Assembly (NCBI GenBank): GCA_031430435.1
Contig: JANPBM010000056.1
Coordinates: 1-64,000, forward strand
DNA length: 64,000 nt
Direction of reading: 5' to 3'
From: JANNVK01 sp031430435
GTDB taxonomy: Bacteria; Acidobacteriota; Blastocatellia; Pyrinomonadales; Pyrinomonadaceae
This document shows positions 1-8,581 of the stretch, piece by piece. Position numbers and translations under genes: made by a program. How positions within the stretch are numbered: position 1 is the stretch's first letter; each line of letters begins with the position of its first letter. Below the pieces are notes generated by a model. That model did no database searches. It saw only the letters and a list, made by a program, of their open reading frames with translations, and had not been told where the DNA came from.

Positions 1-1
1 A

Positions 2-149
2 TATACCAAACGGGAATTGGTTTGCGAAAACAGTTGCAGCAAAGTACAACAAACTTCAGTTTGTTGCGGCATTTAATAACATTCAAGCTCAAGTTTATGA
101 CAAGCTGAAGCGTGTCGTACTTTCGCAAACCAATTCCTTTCAGGTATAG
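2..149. repeat. Long inverted repeat (about 28-bp arms)
   Basis: Positions 2-29 are nearly the reverse complement of 121-149. Both arms carry a shared outer TATACC and a shared inner 17-mer (GGAATTGGTTTGCGAAA) and differ only in a 5-nt patch between them. The roughly 90 bp inside hold no ORF, only a small internal hairpin around 50-66. The structure could be a second small foldback element or a stem-loop. The window edge prevents a check for a target duplication. Confidence 0.6.
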
Positions 150-154
150 GTGTA

Positions 155-438
155 CCTTGTGTGCAACTTAAAAAAACAACAAATTAGTGTTAAGTTGTTG
201 TAAATAAACAGATGTTGCTTTGGTCGCGTCAGCGACAATCTGAGTTTAGCCGTGTCTTTTAAGGCACGGAACGTAAAAATGACATATTCTGTCGCGTTAG
301 CGACAGTTGAACAAACGATGAATCAGTTGTCGCTGACGCGACATAAATTCAACTAAACCTAATCCGTGCAATAAATTACACGGCTAAATTCATTTAGTCG
401 TGACGCGACAATTAAGGAATTTTAAGTTGCACACAGGG
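155..438. mobile_element. MITE-like non-autonomous element with TIRs and 8-bp TSD
   Basis: A 284-bp segment is bounded by 19-bp terminal inverted repeats (155-173 and 420-438; 18 of 19 match, core TGTGTGCAACTTAAAA). It is flanked by a perfect 8-bp direct repeat TAGGTGTA at 147-154 and 439-446, as expected of a target-site duplication. There is no coding capacity. The interior (223-409) is itself a long imperfect foldback. The motif GTCGCGTCAGCGAC occurs at 223-236 and 291-304 and returns inverted at 329-342 and 397-409; TTAGCCGTGT at 246-255 returns inverted at 378-387. An 8-bp duplication fits several IS families, so the mobilising transposase cannot be named from this window. Confidence 0.85.
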
Positions 439-447
439 TAGGTGTAT

Positions 448-1887
448 CTATTTGTAAACCAAATATTTATCCTTCACATCCGCATATTTCAGCGAAAAAA
501 CGTCTTTGATATAATTTTGATGAACTTTCCAAGGTGCTTTTGAACCTTGTTTCGGCATAATGTCGCCGGCACGGAGAATATAACCTGCGTCAAAATCCAA
601 AAGCCGTTCCGATTTAAGGTTTTCGTAATCGAAGTTCGGAACACAAATCGAATAATTATTTTCCTTCATATAATTCAAAACTCGTGCGACAAATTGGCAG
701 TTCAAATCACATTTCAACGTCCAAGAAGCGTTTGTGTAACCGACCGCAATCGCAAAATTAGGAATTTCGCTCAGCATAACTCCTTTGTAGGCGTGGGCTT
801 TGCCTGTCTCAATCGGTTTATCGTCAACACTGATTTTCATTCCGCCAAAGAGTTGAACTTTCAAACCGGTTGCCGTAACGACAATATCCGCCGGCAGAGT
901 TTCGCCCGAATTCAGTTCGATTCCGTTCGGCTGAAACGATTTAATTGTGTCCGTTACAATCGCCGCTTTTCCGTTTTTTATTGCTTCAAACAAATCGTTG
1001 TCCGGCACCAAACACAGGCGTTGATCCCACGGATTATATTTCGGGTCAAAATGTCGGTCTTCGTATTGTTCGCCCAATGTGTTTTTGATGTGTTTTTTCA
1101 GAAAGTTTTTTATCACGTTCGGATATTTGCGCGAAAATTCGTAAAAACCGATGCCGAACAAGATGTTTTTCCAACGCGACAAACCGTGCGCAAATTTGGC
1201 GGAAAACGTTCGTTTAAGGAAATTCGCAATTTTGTCCTCGCGCGGCATACTCGCAATATACGTCGGCGAACGTTGGAGCATTGTTACGTGTTTTGCCTTT
1301 TCCGCGAGTTTCGGCAAAAGCGTTACAGCCGTTGCGCCGCTGCCGATGATGACAACGTTTTTGTCGGCATAATCCAATTTATCGTCCCATTTTTGCGGAT
1401 GAATTTTCACGCCTTTGAATGATTCAATGTTTGGAAAATCGGGTTCGTAACCGTTTTCGTAATTGTAATATCCGCAACACGCGAAGAGAAAATTACACTC
1501 GATTACTTCGCCGGTCGATAATTCGAGCGTCCATTTTTTAGCAACGGAATTCCACGCGGACGAAACAACTCGTTTATCAAATTGAATATGATCGCGGATT
1601 TTGAACTCGTCGGCGGTTTCATTGATGTATTTGACAATCGAAGGTCCGTCGGCAATCGCCTGCGGATTTTTCCACGGATTAAAGCCGAAACCGAACGTGT
1701 ACATATCCGAATCCGAACGAATTCCCGGATATTTAAACAAATCCCAAGTCCCGCCAATCGCCGACCGACCTTCGATTATCGCCAAACTCAGCTTCGGACA
1801 TTTATCTTTCAAATGATACGCCGCACCGATTCCCGAAAGTCCTGCTCCGATGATGATTACATCGTATGATTTTTTGTTGTTATCCAT
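448..1887 (-). CDS. Flavin-containing monooxygenase, Baeyer-Villiger type
   Basis: This 479-residue NAD(P)H- and FAD-dependent monooxygenase probably inserts oxygen into ketones or oxidises soft heteroatoms. Residues 14-19 (GAGLSG) form the FAD Rossmann loop. Residues 157-168 (FKGVKIHPQKWD) match the type I Baeyer-Villiger fingerprint FxGxxxHxxxW(P/D). Residues 182-187 (GSGATA) form the second, NADP-binding Rossmann motif. Length and order of motifs are normal for the EthA-like branch. The ATG at 1887 leaves only seven residues before the first beta strand. The stop codon is one base from the target duplication of the MITE at 155-438, so that element landed immediately downstream without damaging the gene. 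The substrate cannot be read from sequence. Confidence 0.9.
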   Translation of the reverse strand: MDNNKKSYDVIIIGAGLSGIGAAYHLKDKCPKLSLAIIEGRSAIGGTWDLFKYPGIRSDSDMYTFGFGFNPWKNPQAIADGPSIVKYINETADEFKIRDHIQFDKRVVSSAWNSVAKKWTLELSTGEVIECNFLFACCGYYNYENGYEPDFPNIESFKGVKIHPQKWDDKLDYADKNVVIIGSGATAVTLLPKLAEKAKHVTMLQRSPTYIASMPREDKIANFLKRTFSAKFAHGLSRWKNILFGIGFYEFSRKYPNVIKNFLKKHIKNTLGEQYEDRHFDPKYNPWDQRLCLVPDNDLFEAIKNGKAAIVTDTIKSFQPNGIELNSGETLPADIVVTATGLKVQLFGGMKISVDDKPIETGKAHAYKGVMLSEIPNFAIAVGYTNASWTLKCDLNCQFVARVLNYMKENNYSICVPNFDYENLKSERLLDFDAGYILRAGDIMPKQGSKAPWKVHQNYIKDVFSLKYADVKDKYLVYK

Positions 1888-2087
1888 TTTGTTGTAATAA
1901 TTATTTTACAATAAAACGGCGAGATAATTTACTGCAGGCGAGATTAGTGAAAGATTTTTATGAAAACTAACTTTTTTCGGTTTGGCAGAGTGCGAAAACA
2001 GAATGTTTCGGGCAAATATAAATAAAAAAGACAACGTTAATTAAGTGCGTCAGCCGTCATATTGCCAAACCGAGTTTGACGTTTGCC

Positions 2088-2163
2088 TCAGCTGTCAACA
2101 GGTTCCCACAGTTCAATCTTGTTGCCTTCCGCGTCCATAATATGCACGAACTTTCCATACAAT
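2088..2163 (-). pseudogene. C-terminal remnant of a glyoxalase/VOC-family protein
   Basis: About 25 codons read YGKFVHIMDAEGNKIELWEP then VDS and stop. This is the typical last beta strand and metal-ligand segment (E in IELWEP) of single-domain glyoxalase/bleomycin-resistance proteins. There is no upstream part: within a few codons the frame runs into the 3' end of the AcpH-like gene (stop at 2168-2170). The rest of the gene appears lost, with the neighbouring gene now joined directly to the remnant. Confidence 0.7.
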
Positions 2164-2167
2164 GCTG

Positions 2168-2761
2168 TCAAGTATGGTTACTCCGTTTTCTTTCAGTCCG
2201 CACAAACTCAATCAGTTCGGGGAAAAATACTGCAAAGTCTTTGGCGAGTTCGTTGTAATTATTTTTGAGGTCGAAAATTCCTTCGGGTAAATTGTTTTTG
2301 CGTTTCAGACGTTTTGAAATTCGATATAAAGCCAAGCCGATTCCGTCTAAAGTTTTGTATGAACCAAGCAAATCGAATTCGGCAATCGCAGTAATTTGGC
2401 GGCGAAAATCTTCGGGCAAAAATTCTTGCCGAGAATGTAACGCTTTATAAACTTCGGCGGAAAAATCTTTCAGCGGAATGTTTGAGTATATTTCAAAATC
2501 AACGGCGAAAAAATGGTCGTAAAACATATCGACCAACACGCCCGCAAATTTTCCGCGATTCGCCGAAACTCTGCGTTTGCTCTGTTTTACGATTGAATGT
2601 AAATCAGTAAAACTATCAATTTTGCGGTGCATTTCAATTTCAAACGCGATTGTTTCGGGAAAGTTTTTATATAAACTTCCGCGTACAAAATCGCCCAAAA
2701 TACTTCCGACAAAACCTTCGGGTGTTTGATCCGACAAATAAAAATGAGCGAGATAGTTCAT
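2168..2761 (-). CDS. Acyl carrier protein phosphodiesterase-like (AcpH/DUF479 family)
   Basis: The family removes the 4'-phosphopantetheine arm from holo-acyl carrier protein, or acts on related phosphodiesters; the exact role here is inferred. The N-terminus MNYLAHFYLS and the following GSILGDFVRG are family hallmarks, as are the HRKID and DMFYDHFFA segments that carry HD-like metal residues. Length (197 aa) is normal. I chose the ATG at 2761; the preceding codon is TTG. No Shine-Dalgarno sequence is visible because the bases just upstream (2766-2786) are a triple AAAAAGT heptad repeat. The 3' end abuts the VOC remnant. Confidence 0.8.
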   Translation of the reverse strand: MNYLAHFYLSDQTPEGFVGSILGDFVRGSLYKNFPETIAFEIEMHRKIDSFTDLHSIVKQSKRRVSANRGKFAGVLVDMFYDHFFAVDFEIYSNIPLKDFSAEVYKALHSRQEFLPEDFRRQITAIAEFDLLGSYKTLDGIGLALYRISKRLKRKNNLPEGIFDLKNNYNELAKDFAVFFPELIEFVRTERKRSNHT

Positions 2762-2765
2762 CAAG

Positions 2766-2786
2766 AAAAAGTAAAAAGTAAAAAGT
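2766..2786. repeat. Heptanucleotide repeat, 3 x AAAAAGT
   Basis: Three perfect tandem copies of AAAAAGT lie four bases upstream of the ATG of the AcpH-like gene on the minus strand. They occupy the place where its ribosome-binding site would be. This is one of several 7-nt-phased repeats in the window. Confidence 0.85.
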
Positions 2787-2798
2787 CAGGAAAAACTG

Positions 2799-2834
2799 TT
2801 CGGTTCCGCCGGTTTCTCCGTGTCGCTGCGTCTC
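2799..2834. repeat. Degenerate 7-nt-phased repeat (GACGCAG/CGACACG type)
   Basis: On the minus strand the sequence reads in heptads GACGCAG, CGACACG, GAGAAAC, CGGCGGA, ACCGAAC. It fills the gap just after the stop codon of the site-2 protease at 2839. The heptad reading is a judgement by eye. Confidence 0.45.
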
Positions 2835-2838
2835 ATCG

Positions 2839-3936
2839 TCAATTTCTTCGCCGTATTTTCCCGCGTTGCAAAAAGCCGACCAAGTTTCCGGTTTCATCGA
2901 TTACACCGACCGCGCCGATGCCGTTTTCACGCATCAGCAAACGCGCATCGTCGATTAAAGCAGTTGTTTCCACAAAATAATTCGGTGTAATCGGACGCAT
3001 AATTTCGCGGATTTTTGTTTGATGCCAATCATCACGTTCGACGGCTTTCATGTCTTCGAGCAGTAAAACGCCGTAAAATTGTTTGTTTTGCGCGACTAAA
3101 AAAACTGTTTGACGAAACATCGGCAGAGTTTTTTCGACAAATCTGGCAATGCTCGTTTCCGGTTCGACAAAAACCGGCACAGTCATCACTTCGCCGGCGG
3201 TCGTTTGCTTCAGTTCGGCGACTTCGTTAATTATTCCGCGAGCCGCGTCAAACAAAAATATGCCGACTAAAACCATCCAAAGTCCGGTAATAAAATCGCC
3301 GTTTATCAACGTCAAAGCTAACCCGAATAACGCCAAAGTAACCGCGATTGCTTGCCCGCAGCGTCCCGTTAAAGTGGTTGCATCGTTTAATTCGTAACCG
3401 CGATTCCACAAAAAAGCCCGCAAAACCCGTCCGCCGTCCAGCGGATAACCCGGAAATAAATTGAACACGGCAAGCAATAAATTCAAGATAAAAAGTAACG
3501 AACAGAGAATGGAAAGAACTTTAACTTCGGCTAAAATCGCGGTTAAACCCAAAAAAACGAGCGCAAGCAGAAAACTTGCAATCGGTCCGGCAATGGCGAT
3601 ACGAAATTCGGCGCGCGGATTATCGGGAGCTTTGCGAAATCTTGCCAAACCGCCGAACGGATGAATGACAATTTCACGCACTTCCACGCCTTCTTTGCGG
3701 GCTGTGCGCGAATGGGCGAGTTCGTGAATTAAAATCGAGACAAAGAAAACGAGCGTTGTTGCCAAACCGAGTCCGAACCGAACAAACGAATCATCGACGA
3801 TTGAAGTAGGAATCGGTTTTGCCATCAGCCACGACATGACAATCACGACAAAAAACCAGCGGTAATCGACCCGCACCGGAATTCCGTAAATATGCGTAAC
3901 TAAAAGTTGTCGTTTGAAAAATTCGAGAAATTTCAT
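2839..3936 (-). CDS. Site-2 protease family M50 metalloprotease with CBS pair
   Basis: This integral membrane zinc protease, like SpoIVFB and Rip proteases, would cut transmembrane substrates inside the bilayer. Residues 71-75 (HELAH) are the HExxH zinc site in a membrane helix. The third ligand lies in FPGYPLDGG, with Asp near residue 167. About six membrane segments occupy roughly residues 25-235. Two CBS repeats fill residues 240-365 and probably sense adenosine nucleotides. Length (365 aa) is normal for the CBS-bearing subgroup. The ATG at 3936 was chosen. The gene lies in the same direction as mreB but is separated from it by a repeat-bearing gap. The substrate is unknown. Confidence 0.88.
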   Translation of the reverse strand: MKFLEFFKRQLLVTHIYGIPVRVDYRWFFVVIVMSWLMAKPIPTSIVDDSFVRFGLGLATTLVFFVSILIHELAHSRTARKEGVEVREIVIHPFGGLARFRKAPDNPRAEFRIAIAGPIASFLLALVFLGLTAILAEVKVLSILCSLLFILNLLLAVFNLFPGYPLDGGRVLRAFLWNRGYELNDATTLTGRCGQAIAVTLALFGLALTLINGDFITGLWMVLVGIFLFDAARGIINEVAELKQTTAGEVMTVPVFVEPETSIARFVEKTLPMFRQTVFLVAQNKQFYGVLLLEDMKAVERDDWHQTKIREIMRPITPNYFVETTALIDDARLLMRENGIGAVGVIDETGNLVGFLQRGKIRRRN

Positions 3937-3946
3937 CTGTACACAG

Positions 3947-4011
3947 TTTAAGGTTCAAAATTCAAAATTCAAAATCATAAAAACTTTGAACGTCGAATTT
4001 TAAACCTTAAA
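3947..4011. repeat. Inverted repeat enclosing AAAATTC heptads
   Basis: Arms 3947-3963 and 3995-4011 are complementary at 16 of 17 positions. The left arm and loop contain tandem AAAATTC heptads (3957-3963, 3964-3970, then AAAATC). The hairpin lies between mreB and the site-2 protease gene. It is AT-rich with no clear U-tract, so a terminator role is uncertain. Confidence 0.6.
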
Positions 4012-4033
4012 TCTCTAAACCTTTGTTTGTAAT

Positions 4034-5128
4034 TTAAACTTCGTAAGTAATTTCGGCATTTTGCAATAAATGAGGTTCGTTGCGGGCAACTTTTTCCAAA
4101 AGTTCGGGTTCTTCAAACATTTTCAGCAAGCCGCGAACGGTCGCATAACGCGGTTCGTCCGCCACTATCACGGAAAGATTAACCTTTGTCCGAAGGTATT
4201 GGTCAATACCGTTAAATAAAGCGCCGCCGCCGCATAAAATTACGCCGCGGTCATAAATGTCCGCCGCAACTTCGGGCTTTAATTCGGTTAAAGTATCGCT
4301 GATAATCTGAGCAATTCGGCGAATGATTCCTTCGACCACAGGATAAATTTCACCTGCGGTAAGTTCAACCGCTCCCGGACTTCCGGTTTGCACGTCGCGT
4401 CCGCGAACTGTTACACGCTTGCTCAAATCATCCGAAAGCATTGCACTGGCAAAATTAGTCTTCAGAGTTTCGATACTTTCTTCGCCGACCTGCAACCCGC
4501 GATGACGGCGGATATGATCGTTCAAAGCCGTGTTAATGCTGTAACTTCCGAGTCTTTCCGACCGCGAATGGACAACCGTTCCTTTGGCAATAACTGCGAT
4601 GTTTGTCGTGCTGGCGCCAAAATCAACGACTGCCGCCGCACGTTTATCGTTGGTTGAAACGCCTGCTCCGAACGCTGCCGCAAGCCCTTCTTCCATCATA
4701 AACACTTTGCCGATGTTTGCCTCTTCTGCCGCGTTCAGCAAGGCTTTTTGTTCGACGTGCGTTACTTCGGAAATCATACTCATAATGGCTTGCCGCGAAA
4801 CTTGCGAACCGCCGCTTTTTGACTTCTTGACAAAATGAGCGAGCATTTTCTTGGTTTTTTCAAAGTCCGCCACGACACCGCCGATAAGCGGCGCCACGAC
4901 CATCACGTCTCTGGCTTCGCGTCCCTGCATGTCAGCCGCCTCTTGCCCGAAAGCCACGACTTCATCAGTCAGTTCGTTGACGGCAACCAAAGACGGTTCA
5001 TCCAAAACAACATCGCGTCCTTTGACAGCGATAATTGTGTTTGCGGTTCCCATATCAATAGCCATCGAATCCGTCATCAAATTCTTGACCGGACCCATAA
5101 ATGAGATTGTTTTATCTAAAAAGGACAT
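4034..5128 (-). CDS. mreB: Rod shape-determining protein MreB
   Basis: This actin-like ATPase polymerises under the inner membrane and guides lateral wall synthesis. The first phosphate loop is IDMGTANT near residue 25, the second is VDFGASTTN near residue 170, and ILCGGGALFNGID near residue 300 is the adenosine motif. The order is that of MreB. At 364 aa it is about 15-20 residues longer than typical because of an N-terminal extension and a C-terminal tail. No mreC or mreD follows, so this is a solitary copy, possibly a paralog of an operonic MreB elsewhere. The start ATG is at 5128. Confidence 0.9.
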   Translation of the reverse strand: MSFLDKTISFMGPVKNLMTDSMAIDMGTANTIIAVKGRDVVLDEPSLVAVNELTDEVVAFGQEAADMQGREARDVMVVAPLIGGVVADFEKTKKMLAHFVKKSKSGGSQVSRQAIMSMISEVTHVEQKALLNAAEEANIGKVFMMEEGLAAAFGAGVSTNDKRAAAVVDFGASTTNIAVIAKGTVVHSRSERLGSYSINTALNDHIRRHRGLQVGEESIETLKTNFASAMLSDDLSKRVTVRGRDVQTGSPGAVELTAGEIYPVVEGIIRRIAQIISDTLTELKPEVAADIYDRGVILCGGGALFNGIDQYLRTKVNLSVIVADEPRYATVRGLLKMFEEPELLEKVARNEPHLLQNAEITYEV

Positions 5129-5194
5129 ATACGAAATTCTCTACAATTCGGGGGATAAAGCGGGATTTTGATTCCCGATATTAGTGATTTTAAC

Positions 5195-6847
5195 CTAATT
5201 CCATTTTACTTCAAACAGTGAAACGGGCTGTGTACGATTTTTAACTTTCAAAGGTTCTCGTAAAGTAAAAGAAAATAACCCTTTACATTCTTTTGCCGTT
5301 ATCTCGCTGATTAAAATTTGTTCGGCTTTGGCGTTTGATTCAAGCCGCGATGCCAAATTTACGGTGTCGCCGATGGCGGTGTATTCGCTCCTTTTTTCGG
5401 AGCCGATATAACCGACGGTTGCTTCGCCGGTGTGCAAACCGATACCGATGCCGATTTTATGAAAACCTTCGGCTTGCAGTTCCAAATTTAAATTTACCAC
5501 ACTTTTCTGCATTTCGACGGCTGCTTTCAAAGCATTTCCGGCATCCGCATCCGTTGCGTTCGGCGCTCCGAAAAGTGCCATCAAACCATCGCCGATGTAT
5601 TTATCGAGCGTTCCGCCGTGAGCAAAAATTATTTCGGACATTAAACTGAAATATCGATTCAATAAACTTACAATTTTTTCGGGGTTTTCTTTTTCCGAAA
5701 GCGTCGTAAATCCGCGAATATCTGCAAATAACACCGTTATTTTTTGATTTGTTCCGCCTAGCTTAAACGAATCCGGCTTTTCAAGCAACTGTTTGACGAC
5801 GTATTCAGGCATAAATCGACTGTAATTTGCCCGTGCGACCTCTTCTTTTGCCAACCGTTTGTGCGCTTTAATCATTTCGACCGTTACGGCGGTTTGTGCC
5901 GCAACTGCCGTAATCAATTCCAAATCGTCGGTTGTAAAACTCGCAAACGGATCAAGTCGGTCGGCGTAAACCACGCCGTGAACGTTTGATTCGGTAATCA
6001 GCGGAGCGCAAATTGTTGACCGTACGCCTTGTGAAACAATCGATTCCGAGCCGCGAAATTGCTCGTCGCTGCGTGCATCTTGCGACAGCACCGCAACTTT
6101 TTCACGCATAACTTTTTGCGTTATCGTGCGGCTTAACGTCAATTTCTCGGTTAAATTTTCGAGATGTATGTCTCTCGCCCGGACGGCAATCGGATATAAA
6201 CTGTAATCTAAAATTTTACCGTCAATACTTTCATCTGCCAACAACGCCACGACTCTTTCGGCAGGCGTTACCCGAAAAATTAAATCGGTCGCTTTGGCAA
6301 AAATTTCCTTTAAATCGAAAACCGTGCCGAGCGTTTTACTCATTTCGTAAAGCAATTCCAAAATTTGCGCTTTACGACGAAGTTCTTTGATTTCTTCGGG
6401 CGTGGCAAAATTCGCTTCCAAAGAAATATTTGACTGTTTGCCGATTATTTCTTTTGCCGAAATAAGCATCTGCGTTTGCCCGAGCGGTTTGTCGTCAAAT
6501 TGTACGCTTCCTTCGATTTTTTGTTCCGCCGATTTTTTTTCGATGACAAGCCGGCTTCCGCCAATCGTAATGATGTCGCCGAGTTCTAATTTTTTGTCGA
6601 AAAACTGGGTGCCGTTGACGAAAACTTTGTTCACGCTTCGTTTTACTTCGTTGCCGACCTGTATTCCGTCAATCAAGGTAAAGCCTGCGTTTTCAAACTT
6701 GATATGAGCATGAAAACGCGAAACGCGCTGGTCGTTGAGGACAATATGATTTTCCTTCGCACGACCGATTGTGTAAATAGAGTTCGGCAAAAGCCGGATT
6801 TCCCAAACTTTTCCCGTGGCTTCGGTGATTTTTAGAATTGTATTCAC
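5195..6847 (-). CDS. FHA-GAF-class III adenylate/guanylate cyclase
   Basis: This cytoplasmic signalling protein of 550 aa joins three modules. An N-terminal FHA domain (about 20-95, with IGRAKENHIVL and RVSRFHAHI) binds phosphothreonine. A GAF domain (about 165-335) senses a small ligand or redox state. A class III nucleotide cyclase (about 365-545) completes the chain. The cyclase has both metal aspartates (LFADIRGFTTLSE and KYIGDGLMALFGAP) and a late NLASRLE segment, so it should be active. The output is probably cAMP, but the substrate-specifying residues were not resolved. It is divergent from the ATP-grasp gene, with about 100 bp between them that should hold both promoters. Confidence 0.9.
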   Translation of the reverse strand: MNTILKITEATGKVWEIRLLPNSIYTIGRAKENHIVLNDQRVSRFHAHIKFENAGFTLIDGIQVGNEVKRSVNKVFVNGTQFFDKKLELGDIITIGGSRLVIEKKSAEQKIEGSVQFDDKPLGQTQMLISAKEIIGKQSNISLEANFATPEEIKELRRKAQILELLYEMSKTLGTVFDLKEIFAKATDLIFRVTPAERVVALLADESIDGKILDYSLYPIAVRARDIHLENLTEKLTLSRTITQKVMREKVAVLSQDARSDEQFRGSESIVSQGVRSTICAPLITESNVHGVVYADRLDPFASFTTDDLELITAVAAQTAVTVEMIKAHKRLAKEEVARANYSRFMPEYVVKQLLEKPDSFKLGGTNQKITVLFADIRGFTTLSEKENPEKIVSLLNRYFSLMSEIIFAHGGTLDKYIGDGLMALFGAPNATDADAGNALKAAVEMQKSVVNLNLELQAEGFHKIGIGIGLHTGEATVGYIGSEKRSEYTAIGDTVNLASRLESNAKAEQILISEITAKECKGLFSFTLREPLKVKNRTQPVSLFEVKWN

Positions 6848-6950
6848 AAAATTTAATAAACGAATTGTGTTATTCTACAAAAAAGAAAGAAACTTGTCAG
6901 TTGAGATAAACGTTTTCGCAAATTCATTTTACCGGAATTTTGACAAAAAT

Positions 6951-8288
6951 ATGCGTAAAAAAATCGAAAGACTAAACCGCCGGCTCGTTGAAAATCATTT
7001 TTCAAACAACTCGTTGTTCGCAGAATTAACCGAAGCCCAAAGAAACCTCGGACTTTTGCAAGGCGACCGCCCGACTTGTCCGTTTTTGCGACCGCATTTT
7101 TTTTCGCGACAACAATACAATGAAATTGCCAATGCCGCCGAAATTCTCGCAAATGCGTTTGAAAATTTGACAACTGCCGCGTTGTGCGACGATAACGTCT
7201 TATCTGTACTGGATTTAAGCAAACAAGAAGAAAAACTCGCCCGTCTCGAACCGCGATACAAAGGCGTGTGTCATTCCAGCCGATTAGATACGTTTGTGTG
7301 CGGCAAAGATTTCAAATTTCTTGAGTATAACGGCGAAAATCCTGCGGGAATCGGCGACCAAATGCAACTTGAAAAAGTTTTGGAGACAATTCCCGAAGTG
7401 CGAAACTTTCTTGCCGAAAATGCACATTGGCGACCGAAACCGCACGTTGCCTTGCTTGCTTCGCTGATTTCCGCGTATCGTGATTTCGGCGGAAAAAAAC
7501 TGAAACCGAACATCGCCGTCGTTGATTGGAAAGACGTGGCGACAGGTTCCGAGTTTGAAATTCTACGCGCTTTTTTTGAATCCGAAGGCTTTGCGACCAA
7601 GATTTTTGACCCGCACGAACTTGAATACGACGGAAAAAACTTGTGTGTCGGCAATTTTACGATCGATATTTCTTATAAACGAGTAATTATTCACGAATTT
7701 TTAGAAAAATTCGATGAAAATCATCCGCTTGTACGGGCGTACGCAGACGGAAACGTGTTGATGGCAAACTCTTTTCGGTCAAAAATTCCGCATAAAAAAG
7801 CAAGTTTAGCGATTTTATCCGACGAAAAATTCGCCCGTATTTTCACCGACAACCAACTGAAAATAATTCGTTCGCACATTCCTTGGACCCGAGTTTTGCG
7901 TGAATGCAAAACAACTTATAATTCGCAAACTGTTGATTTGCTTGAGTTAGCTCGTGCCAAACGTGAAAATTTTATTCTGAAACCAAACGATGATTACGGC
8001 GGAAAAGGGATTTTCTTCGGTTGGGAAAATTCTTCGGCAGATTGGGAAACGGCGATAAATTCGGCATTGTCGCAAAGTTTTATTATTCAGGAAAGAGTTG
8101 CAATCGAAAAAACAATGTTTCCGACTTACGACAAAACCGTAACAATGCAAAACTTATTGGTTGATTTCGACCCGTTTTTGTTTCTCGGCAAAGTTGAAGG
8201 CGGTTTGGCGCGACTTTCCGCCTCGTCTTTGGTCAACGTCACGCAAGGCGGCGGACAAACCGCGTTAATTATTTTGGAAGACGAATAA
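6951..8288 (+). CDS. Circularly permuted ATP-grasp family protein
   Basis: The protein resembles glutathionylspermidine synthase-like and other circularly permuted ATP-grasp ligases, which form amide bonds at the cost of ATP. The segments FLEYNGENPAGIGDQ (about residue 125) and FILKPNDDYGGKGIFFGW (about residue 340) are the expected substrate/metal and ATP-binding parts. VTQGGGQTALI near the C-terminus is also typical. The frame is open further upstream, but the ATG at 6951 (MRKKIERLNRRL) avoids overlap with the divergent cyclase gene and gives 445 residues, the usual size. The real substrate is unknown; it has no biosynthetic neighbours. Confidence 0.75.
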   Translation: MRKKIERLNRRLVENHFSNNSLFAELTEAQRNLGLLQGDRPTCPFLRPHFFSRQQYNEIANAAEILANAFENLTTAALCDDNVLSVLDLSKQEEKLARLEPRYKGVCHSSRLDTFVCGKDFKFLEYNGENPAGIGDQMQLEKVLETIPEVRNFLAENAHWRPKPHVALLASLISAYRDFGGKKLKPNIAVVDWKDVATGSEFEILRAFFESEGFATKIFDPHELEYDGKNLCVGNFTIDISYKRVIIHEFLEKFDENHPLVRAYADGNVLMANSFRSKIPHKKASLAILSDEKFARIFTDNQLKIIRSHIPWTRVLRECKTTYNSQTVDLLELARAKRENFILKPNDDYGGKGIFFGWENSSADWETAINSALSQSFIIQERVAIEKTMFPTYDKTVTMQNLLVDFDPFLFLGKVEGGLARLSASSLVNVTQGGGQTALIILEDE

Positions 8289-8581
8289 AAAATCTCCGCC
8301 ATTCCCGAAGCGAAGGCTTTTACCCATAGATTCGCATTACTTTTTTTCACCCTGCTTAAAGTAACGCCGCCGGTTATTGCATTCCCTTTTTTTTCTGCAA
8401 TTCGACTTGAGTTTGCGAAATGTGAATCGAATTGCTTCGTTTGCACACTAAAAATTCTTCTTTCCTCAAATTCACAGTGATTAATTATATTTTTTTAACT
8501 TTTTTGCAAAAAATGTGCAAAAGCGATATGCTCTTTCGTCTAATAACTGTAAGGTTTGAGGTCGAATTTAAAGAGGATTTT
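8289..8581. other. Intergenic gap, nothing recognised
   Basis: I see no ORF with coding character, no RNA gene and no strong hairpin here. The last 60 bases should contain the promoter of the small gene at 8582. Confidence 0.5.

Noticed and set aside
547..1422. Plus-strand frame of 291 codons opposite the monooxygenase
   Set aside because: The minus-strand frame has all monooxygenase motifs; the plus frame has no recognisable domain and is an antisense shadow.
6816..6950. Upstream extension of the ATP-grasp frame
   Set aside because: It overlaps the divergent cyclase gene and has no conserved sequence; the ATG at 6951 is better.
8126..8446. Minus-strand frame at the 3' end of the ATP-grasp gene
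   Set aside because: It lies largely antisense to the ATP-grasp gene and has no ribosome-binding site or domain.
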